A stretch of DNA of 64,000 bases, taken from assembly GCA_016710435.1 (NCBI GenBank), contig JADJVV010000001.1:2998501-3062500 (forward strand). The letters run 5' to 3'. The notes beneath the pieces are model-generated. The model had not been told where the DNA came from, did no database searches, and worked only from the letters and a program-made list of their open reading frames with translations. The first letter of the stretch is position 1. The number at the start of each line of letters is the position of its first letter. This document shows positions 58,217-64,000 of this stretch, one piece after another. Source of the DNA: Hyphomicrobiales bacterium. Its GTDB lineage: Bacteria > Pseudomonadota > Alphaproteobacteria > Rhizobiales > Aestuariivirgaceae. The position numbers and the translations under genes were made by a program.

Positions 58217-59610
58217 ACGCCGCCACCCATGACGCGGTGGCCAAGCACGTCGCGCGCCTGAAGCCGCACATCGAAAATCTGTTTCGCGCCCAGTGGGAAG
58301 ATCCCGAACTGCCTGGCATGGAATACCGCTCCGCTGCACGCCTGCGCCGGTTCCTGTCGGATCATGGATTTGATGTGGGCGATGCACCGGGCAATATCCC
58401 CACGGCCTTCGTGGCCCGGAAGCGCAAAGGCAACGGCCCTGTCGTCGCCATTCTCGCCGAATATGACGCGCTGCCCGGCCTCGCTGCCGAAGCGAAAGAC
58501 ACCTACGCGCCGCTTCCCCTCGCAGCAGGCCACGCCTGCGGTCACAACCACATCGGACCCGCCAACACCGCCGCCGCCATCATCGCAGCTGCCGCGCTGG
58601 CGGAAGGAGAGGGTGGCGGCGAAATCCGCGTCATCGGCTGCCCCGCCGAGGAAATCCTGTGGGGCAAGATCGCGCTTCTCGATGCGGGCGCTTTCGACGA
58701 TGTGGACGTGGTCCTCACCTCCCACGGCGATTACCAGACGGGCGCACTGTCACGTCCCTGCCAATCCGTTGTGATGGGGGAGTTCGTCTTCCTGGGCCGC
58801 GCCGGTCACGCAGGTTTCAAGACCGCCGCCAACGCCTTGCTCGCCGCTGAAGCATTTGTCGCCGAAGTGGAACGGACCGGCCGCCGCGATTTTGCCGCTG
58901 GGCAATTCCGCCACGTTCTCCGCCGCGCCGGCGTGACACCTGGCATCACGCCAGACGAAGTGCGGGTCTGGTATCAATCCCGTGCACCCCATATCAACCA
59001 GGCCCGCGCCGCTTACGGCATGATGATTGCAACGGCGGAACGGATCGCGGCAGAGCAGGGCCTCCGCTGGCGTGAGCAGTTCATCTCGGAAACGCGCGGC
59101 TACCTGCCCAACGATGTACTGGGACGTGTCCTCGCAGATTGCATGAAGGACGTCGGCCCGCCGCAATGGTCAACCGATGATGTGGCGTTCATGTCAGAAC
59201 TCACCGCCTCCTGCGCTCCGGGCGAACCGATGCGACTCGACCGCACCACCCGCTATTTCAATACGGGCGAGGACTACTATGGACAGGATGACGGTGAAGT
59301 CTCGTGGCGCGTGCCGCTGGGCCGCGTGAACTGGGCCTATCCGGAACAGGTGCCCATTCACCACTGGGCCTGGACGGCACTCTCCGGCCATCCCGCGAGT
59401 TTTCCGGGACCGCTCATGGCCGTGCAGGCGTTGGCGGCAGGTGCAGTGGCTATCCTGCGTAATCCATCCCATGTGGAAATGGCAAAGGCCGAACTGCAGC
59501 GCCGCACCGCTGATACTCCGCCCGACCGTCCGCGCCTCGGCGCACAACGCACCCTGCGTGACGCCCCTGAAACATTCTGGAATGCCACATGGACGGAAGT
59601 GTCGCCCTGA
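58213..59610 (+). CDS. M20 family amidohydrolase (AbgB-like)
   Basis: The protein has 465 residues. M20D-type motifs are AILAEYDALPGL, AAGHACGHNHIGP with metal ligands, GCPAEEILWGK and the bacterial exopeptidase dimerisation insert (FVFLGRAGHAGFKTAANALL). The group includes p-aminobenzoyl-glutamate hydrolase subunit B and other N-acyl-amino-acid hydrolases. The second metal-site half ends in PIHHWAWTALSGHP, so it appears intact. It is translationally coupled to an XRE-cupin regulator, and the substrate is unknown. Confidence 0.9.
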   Translation: MNAATHDAVAKHVARLKPHIENLFRAQWEDPELPGMEYRSAARLRRFLSDHGFDVGDAPGNIPTAFVARKRKGNGPVVAILAEYDALPGLAAEAKDTYAPLPLAAGHACGHNHIGPANTAAAIIAAAALAEGEGGGEIRVIGCPAEEILWGKIALLDAGAFDDVDVVLTSHGDYQTGALSRPCQSVVMGEFVFLGRAGHAGFKTAANALLAAEAFVAEVERTGRRDFAAGQFRHVLRRAGVTPGITPDEVRVWYQSRAPHINQARAAYGMMIATAERIAAEQGLRWREQFISETRGYLPNDVLGRVLADCMKDVGPPQWSTDDVAFMSELTASCAPGEPMRLDRTTRYFNTGEDYYGQDDGEVSWRVPLGRVNWAYPEQVPIHHWAWTALSGHPASFPGPLMAVQALAAGAVAILRNPSHVEMAKAELQRRTADTPPDRPRLGAQRTLRDAPETFWNATWTEVSP

Positions 59611-59616
59611 GGGATT

Positions 59617-60429
59617 TCAGTCCTCGTGTGACATCTTCTCCAGATTGTCGTTGTAACGTTTCGCCGCCGCCTCGAAGCGCGCCTCGAAATTCGCCATGTT
59701 CTTCTTGGGCTCCTGGTAGAAGGCCGTCAGCTTCATCAAGCGGATGAAGCTGTTGTTCACGGCGCGGCCGAGGGCACGCATCGGGCGGTCGAAATCGAAG
59801 AGCAGGATCACGCGCTCCTCGTCCGTGTCGTTCCACACCTCATGCTCATAGGTATCATCAAACACGAAGATTTCGCCGGGCCGCCACACCTTGATGACAT
59901 CCCCCACACGGATGCGGCACTTCTCCGCGTCCTTTGGAATGATCAGGCCGAGATGGGCGCGCAGGATCCCCTTGCTCACCCCACGGTGAGGGCGGATGTG
60001 ATAGCCGGGCGAAAGGATGGAGAACCACGCCGTCTGGAGATGGGGCACCTCAGAGAGCAGCTTCGCGGTGACTGGTGCCTGCGTGCAATTCTTCTCCAAC
60101 CGCTCACCGAAACCGTAGAGGATGAAGGTACGCCAGTTCTTGCCCGTCGAAATCTTGTGCTGGTCGGGAGAGACATCATGGAAGGCCGGAATGGCATCGC
60201 GGTGTTTGAGGATCGTCTCAGCCTCGCCCCGGATTGTCTGAAAGTTGTCGACGAACACCTGAAGATGCGGGAAGAGGGCGGTCTCGATCACGGGCAGATC
60301 GCCCACCAGCGATTGCTTTCCGAGGAACGCCGCAAGATTGCGCGTCACCCATCGGCCGGTATTCTTCACGGCCTTGCGCCGTCTCTGTTTCCATGTCGAA
60401 GGAGGCGCAGCGCCAGCAGGGTGAGGCAT
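59617..60429 (-). CDS. aspartyl/asparaginyl beta-hydroxylase family (LpxO-like) dioxygenase
   Basis: The protein has 270 residues from ATG 60429; the frame opens earlier without similarity. It belongs to the Fe(II)/2-oxoglutarate aspartyl beta-hydroxylase family: FILYGFGERLEKNCTQAP, the iron ligand region GYHIRPHRGVSKG and RAHLGLIIP, and the second iron His in FDDTYEHEVWND. LpxO members hydroxylate a lipid A acyl chain. A cytoplasmic location and lack of membrane helices leave the substrate open. It is convergent with the M20 gene. Confidence 0.9.
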   Translation of the reverse strand: MPHPAGAAPPSTWKQRRRKAVKNTGRWVTRNLAAFLGKQSLVGDLPVIETALFPHLQVFVDNFQTIRGEAETILKHRDAIPAFHDVSPDQHKISTGKNWRTFILYGFGERLEKNCTQAPVTAKLLSEVPHLQTAWFSILSPGYHIRPHRGVSKGILRAHLGLIIPKDAEKCRIRVGDVIKVWRPGEIFVFDDTYEHEVWNDTDEERVILLFDFDRPMRALGRAVNNSFIRLMKLTAFYQEPKKNMANFEARFEAAAKRYNDNLEKMSHED

Positions 60430-60515
60430 GGTTTGTCCAGTCAAACAGTCGCCCCGCCCCGCATTCCTTAGCAGATCGCAGCGCAGGCTGGAAGCAACGC
60501 CCCGGTCTGCCTGAT

Positions 60516-60546
60516 GTGCGCCCCTCACCATGAGGTGCGCCCCTCA
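60516..60546. repeat. 12-bp direct repeat, period 19 bp
   Basis: GTGCGCCCCTCA occurs at 60516-60527 and again at 60535-60546. The starts are 19 bp apart, close to two helical turns. It lies between the divergent hydroxylase and enolase genes and may be a tandem binding site for a regulator. An inner CCTCA-CCA-TGAGG dyad spans the junction. Confidence 0.45.
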
Positions 60547-60620
60547 AAATTCTTGCAATCCCGGTCGAAGCTGCTCATAAGCGCCGCCGGACCAACGATT
60601 TGAGCGCCAAGGAGCCTTTC

Positions 60621-61898
60621 ATGACCGCCATTCTGGACATCACAGCCCGCGAAATCCTCGACAGCCGCGGCAACCCTACGGTGGAAGTGGATGTGACTCT
60701 GGAAGACGGGTCTTTCGGTCGCGCCGCTGTTCCGTCTGGCGCTTCCACGGGCGCACACGAGGCGGTGGAACTCCGCGACGGCGACAAGTTCCGTTTCCTC
60801 GGCAAGGGCGTTTCCAAGGCCGTCACTGCCGTGAACGGTGAAATCTATGAAGCCCTCGCCGACCTTGATGCGGAAGACCAGATCGGCATCGACCGCGCCA
60901 TGATCGCCCTCGACGGAACACCGAACAAGGCCCGCCTCGGCGCCAACGCCATCCTCGGCGTCTCGCTGGCCACGGCCAAGGCCGCCGCCGATGCCGCGGC
61001 CCTGCCGCTCTACCGCTACGTCGGCGGTGCCTCGGCCCGCATCCTTCCTGTTCCGATGATGAACATCATCAACGGCGGTGTTCATGCCGACAATCCCATC
61101 GACTTCCAGGAATTCATGATCATGCCGGTGGGTGCCCCCACCTTCAAGGAAGCGCTCCGCATGGGCGCGGAAGTCTTCCACACGCTCAAGAGCGCGCTGA
61201 AGAAGGCCGGACACAACACCAACGTCGGCGACGAAGGCGGCTTCGCGCCCAACCTGCCGTCTGCGGAAGCGGCCCTCGACTTCGTCATGCAGTCCATCGA
61301 GAAGGCGGGTTACAAGGCCGGACAGGACATCTGCCTTGCGCTCGATTGCGCCGCCACCGAGTTCTTCAAGGACGGCAAGTATGTCTACGTGGGGGAAGGC
61401 GTCACGCGCTCCATCAAGGAACAGGCGGAATATCTGGCGAAGCTCGCCAAGGCCTATCCCATCATCTCGATCGAGGACGGCCTCTCCGAGGACGACTGGG
61501 ATGGCTGGAAGCAGGTGACGGACCTGATCGGCGCCAAGGTGCAACTGGTGGGCGACGATCTCTTTGTCACCAACACCAAGCGCCTGAGGGACGGCATCAG
61601 CAAGAAGACCGCCAACTCCATTCTCGTCAAGGTGAACCAGATCGGTTCCCTCACCGAGACGCTGGAAGCCGTCGAGATGGCACACAAGGCCGGCTACACC
61701 GCCGTCATGTCGCACCGCTCGGGTGAGACGGAAGATTCGACCATCGCCGATCTCGCCGTTGCCACCAACTGCGGACAGATCAAGACAGGTTCGCTCGCCC
61801 GCTCGGACCGGCTGGCGAAGTACAACCAGCTCCTGCGCATCGAAGAAGAACTCGGCCCCTCCGCCCAGTACCAGGGCAGGGCGATCCTCAAGGGCTGA
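60621..61898 (+). CDS. eno: enolase (phosphopyruvate hydratase)
   Basis: Glycolytic enolase interconverts 2-phosphoglycerate and phosphoenolpyruvate. It has 425 residues from ATG 60621, with AAGGAG (60609-60614) upstream. Clear motifs are EILDSRGNPTVEV, SGASTGAHEAVELRDGD, MNIINGGVHADNP, the metal ligands in SIEDGLSEDDWDGW and LVGDDLFVTN, and the signature ILVKVNQIGSLTET. It is followed by a strong terminator. Confidence 0.98.
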   Translation: MTAILDITAREILDSRGNPTVEVDVTLEDGSFGRAAVPSGASTGAHEAVELRDGDKFRFLGKGVSKAVTAVNGEIYEALADLDAEDQIGIDRAMIALDGTPNKARLGANAILGVSLATAKAAADAAALPLYRYVGGASARILPVPMMNIINGGVHADNPIDFQEFMIMPVGAPTFKEALRMGAEVFHTLKSALKKAGHNTNVGDEGGFAPNLPSAEAALDFVMQSIEKAGYKAGQDICLALDCAATEFFKDGKYVYVGEGVTRSIKEQAEYLAKLAKAYPIISIEDGLSEDDWDGWKQVTDLIGAKVQLVGDDLFVTNTKRLRDGISKKTANSILVKVNQIGSLTETLEAVEMAHKAGYTAVMSHRSGETEDSTIADLAVATNCGQIKTGSLARSDRLAKYNQLLRIEEELGPSAQYQGRAILKG

Positions 61899-61918
61899 AG
61901 CACAGGCCACCGAACCGC

Positions 61919-61946
61919 AAAGGCCCGCCGGAACCGGCGGGCCTTT
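61919..61946 (+). terminator. intrinsic terminator after eno (bidirectional)
   Basis: AAAGGCCCGCCGG (61919-61931) and CCGGCGGGCCTTT (61934-61946) are perfect 13-bp complements around a two-base AA centre. It lies 20 bp after the enolase stop and 50 bp before the convergent kinase end, and it can stop transcription from both sides. Confidence 0.88.
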
Positions 61947-61996
61947 CTGTTTGACCGACATCGTTTCGTTCAAATGTCAGGGAGAAATGGATTGCC

Positions 61997-63352
61997 TCAG
62001 TTCAACGCGGGCAATCCCACGCGCGCCTTCAGGCCGCCCGACTCCGCAGCTTCGAAGTCCAGCGTGAAACCGTAGACCTCTGCGAGGTCGCTGACGATGG
62101 AAAGGCCCAGGCCGGTTCCCGGCGCCAGCGCGTCCAGCTTCACGCCGCGGCGGGTGATGGTGGAAAGTTTCTCGGCTGCCACGCCCGGGCCGTCGTCCTC
62201 AACGGTGAGCATCTTGCCGTCGTGCATGATTTTCACCGCGCTTGTGGCATGCTTGCGGGCGTTGTCGAGCAGATTGCCCAGCAGTTCCAGCAAATCAGTG
62301 TTGTCGATGGCGAGATGCGTGCTGGAGGGAATGTCGACCGTCCACGAAATCGCATCTCCGCGCGGCGCCCGTTTCAGCGTTTCCACCACGCGTTCCGCTG
62401 CCGGCAACAGCGGCGAACGGTGGCTGCTGACGCCGGCCGCCATGCGGCTGCGGGCCAGTTCCCGGTCCACGAGATCGCGCATCTGATCGACAGCGAGGCG
62501 GATGTGGCCCGCTTCCTCCTTCTGTCCGCGGCCGGAGAGTTGCGCCGCCGTGTTTGTCAAGACCGTGAGCGGCGTCTTCAGTCCATGGGCCAGGTTTCCC
62601 GCCCGCTGCCGCGCCCGTTCAAGTTGCTTTTCGCGGGCCTCCACCAGGGCATTCACTTCGCTGACAAGCGGTGTCACCTCTTCGGGATGTGTGCCGATGA
62701 TGCGCCGTGCCTCTCCGGTGCGCAGCGCCTCTACCGCCTGCTTCAGGATGTGCAGCGGCCGCAGTCCCAGGAAAATCACGAGAAGCACCGAAGCCATCAG
62801 CGCGCCATAGAGCAACGCAAGACCGGCGATCAGCGGGCGGCCGAAACCGGACACGGTATCCTGCACGCGCGCCCGCTCCATGGCCACGGTGATGACAAGC
62901 TTGTGCTCCTTGCCCGCGGCATCCGGCAGAAAGATCAGTTTCTCGAGGCCCAGCACATCCGCACCGCCCGGACCCCGGAGAATGTGCGCGTGATCTTCTT
63001 CCGGCTCAGAAGGCGGTGTCGGCACGGCAAAGCTCTCGTCCCACATGGAGCGTGAGCGGAGCGGCGGCTGGCCCTGTTCATCGACCTGCCAGTACATGCC
63101 GCCCTGCGGCTGGGAGAAGCGCGGATCGCTGAGCGCCGACGTACTCTGCAGCTTGCCGGTCGCGTCGTAGGAGAGGGACGTCACGAGTTGTTCGAAATGC
63201 GTGGTGAGTTCCCGCACCACGAAACGGTTCACATGGTTTTCAAACAGGTATGAGAAAGCCACGCCCGCGATGATGAGCAGCACGCTGATCGCCACCGCCG
63301 CCAGCAGCACCAGTCGAAAGCGCAATGCCCCGCCGCGCAGCAAGCCCGTCAT
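61997..63352 (-). CDS. two-component sensor histidine kinase
   Basis: The protein has 451 residues. One N-terminal membrane helix (LVLLAAVAISVLLIIAGVAFSYLF), a periplasmic sensor domain of about 130 residues, and a second helix (LLYGALMASVLLVIFLGL) lead to a HAMP-like linker. The phosphorylated His is in NLAHGLKTPLTVLTN, and the ATPase domain has LLGNLLDNARKHA and EDDGPGV. The layout matches PhoQ/FeuQ-like kinases sensing the envelope. It is coupled to the response regulator (4-nt overlap) and ends the operon. Confidence 0.93.
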   Translation of the reverse strand: MTGLLRGGALRFRLVLLAAVAISVLLIIAGVAFSYLFENHVNRFVVRELTTHFEQLVTSLSYDATGKLQSTSALSDPRFSQPQGGMYWQVDEQGQPPLRSRSMWDESFAVPTPPSEPEEDHAHILRGPGGADVLGLEKLIFLPDAAGKEHKLVITVAMERARVQDTVSGFGRPLIAGLALLYGALMASVLLVIFLGLRPLHILKQAVEALRTGEARRIIGTHPEEVTPLVSEVNALVEAREKQLERARQRAGNLAHGLKTPLTVLTNTAAQLSGRGQKEEAGHIRLAVDQMRDLVDRELARSRMAAGVSSHRSPLLPAAERVVETLKRAPRGDAISWTVDIPSSTHLAIDNTDLLELLGNLLDNARKHATSAVKIMHDGKMLTVEDDGPGVAAEKLSTITRRGVKLDALAPGTGLGLSIVSDLAEVYGFTLDFEAAESGGLKARVGLPALN

Positions 63353-64000
63353 CCCGCCTTCAGGGCGAGGCTGTAGCCAAAGCCGCGCTTGTTTTCGATG
63401 ATGCCGGCACCCAGTTTGCGCCGCAGCCGGCTGACCAGAGCTTCGACCGCATTCGGGTCGCGCTCATGGTTCACGGCGTAAAGTTTCTCGGACAATTCCT
63501 CCTTGCTCACCTGCTCACCCGGATGAAGGGCAAGGTGATGCAGCAGCCGGAATTCCAGTGGCGTGAGTTCGATGTTGCGCCCATCAAGCGTCGTCTTGCC
63601 TGCCTTGAGGTCCAGCCTCAGCCTGTCCACTTCGAGCACCGAGGAAGCAAGCCCGCCACTGCGCCGGATGATGGCCCGGAGCCGCGCCAGCAATTCTTCC
63701 ATTTCGAACGGTTTGGGCAGGTAGTCATCGGCGCCGGTATCGATGCCATCGACGCGTTCCGCCCAGGTGCCGCGCGCCGACAGGATGATGACAGGGGTCT
63801 TCAATTCTTCCGCCCGCCAGCGCCGCAACACCGACAAGCCATCAAGTCCGGGCAAGCCGAGATCGAGGATGATGGCGGCGTAGTCCTCCGTCGATCCCTT
63901 GAACCAGGCGTCTTCGCCATCGGGCGCAATATCGGCTACAAATCCGGCTGATGTGACCGCCGCGGCAACAGCCTTGGCGACGGTGGCTTCATCTTCGGCA
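63349..64000 (-). CDS. OmpR-family response regulator, N-terminus beyond the window
   Basis: About 217 codons are visible. The receiver domain has the acidic pocket (EDEATV, at the window edge), the phospho-acceptor Asp in IILDLGLPGLDGL, the Thr/Ser switch region ILSARGTW and the Lys in YLPKPF. The C-terminal winged-helix DNA-binding domain ends HERDPNAVEALVSRLRRKLG and GFGYSL. Only a few N-terminal residues are missing. It is PhoP/FeuP-like by sequence and by its partner kinase, and the start codon lies to the right of 64000. Confidence 0.93.
   Translation of the reverse strand, partial: AEDEATVAKAVAAAVTSAGFVADIAPDGEDAWFKGSTEDYAAIILDLGLPGLDGLSVLRRWRAEELKTPVIILSARGTWAERVDGIDTGADDYLPKPFEMEELLARLRAIIRRSGGLASSVLEVDRLRLDLKAGKTTLDGRNIELTPLEFRLLHHLALHPGEQVSKEELSEKLYAVNHERDPNAVEALVSRLRRKLGAGIIENKRGFGYSLALKAG

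Overview
The window is a high-GC chromosomal segment of an alphaproteobacterium, most likely of the order Hyphomicrobiales (Rhizobiales). Pointers are the glutamate synthase locus, the pyrB-pyrC'-plsY-dprA-topA-rnr run, an EipB-type periplasmic protein, an alphaproteobacterial siroheme/sulfite-reduction operon with DUF2849 and DUF934 genes, and a phasin promoter with TTGCA-type palindromes. I found no rRNA, tRNA, insertion sequence, prophage or CRISPR array. It is mostly housekeeping and metabolic DNA.

Layout. 0-5 kb: start of gltD and gltB (glutamate synthase), then the tail of an unidentified gene next to a G10 run. 5-7.5 kb: a divergent sulfur module (rhodanese / ETHE1-like persulfide dioxygenase) around a 9-bp palindrome, then an EamA permease. 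7.5-10.5 kb: CHRD protein, PQQ-type dehydrogenase, threonine aldolase. 10.5-18.9 kb: a catabolic cluster of proline-racemase-like enzyme, Fe-alcohol dehydrogenase, aldehyde dehydrogenase, glutamine-synthetase-like ligase and N-formylglutamate amidohydrolase, divergent from an RpiR regulator and a GMC oxidoreductase. It looks like a gamma-glutamylation route for an amine or amino alcohol. 19-23.4 kb: a secreted acidic protein, hslV-membrane protein-hslU, a highly structured 400-bp intergenic region, rpmG and a DUF983 gene. 23.5-35 kb: rnr, topA, an MFS permease, a GST, dprA, plsY, a degenerate dihydroorotase, pyrB and ruvX.

35-38 kb: a GNAT acetyltransferase runs into about 500 bp of homopolymer G/C that is almost certainly an assembly artefact, followed by gatCA. 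38-43 kb: 1-Cys peroxiredoxin, a dimethylglycine/sarcosine dehydrogenase-type flavoenzyme, a rhodanese and metZ. 43-50.5 kb: a tight four-gene operon (hydroxyacid dehydrogenase, Rid, GDPD, COG3146), then eipB, a VWA/J-domain pair and a D,D-carboxypeptidase. 50.7-57.5 kb: phasin, xthA, then the cysG-DUF2849-cysI-DUF934-cysH-TauE sulfate-assimilation operon. 57.5-64 kb: an XRE-cupin regulator with an M20 amidohydrolase, an Asp/Asn beta-hydroxylase, enolase, and a histidine kinase/response regulator pair cut by the window end.

The main threads are nitrogen assimilation through glutamate, sulfur handling (sulfite reduction, OSHS, two rhodaneses, a persulfide dioxygenase), and envelope or stress functions. 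An almost identical 18-bp dyad upstream of the peroxiredoxin and of the XRE/cysG divergent promoter links the redox and sulfur genes. I did not find an obvious new defence or mobile system. The best leads are the structured intergenic RNA candidate, the gamma-glutamyl catabolic cluster with its Ser/Thr racemase-family enzyme, the shared operator, and the Shine-Dalgarno-masking hairpin before the methylglycine dehydrogenase.
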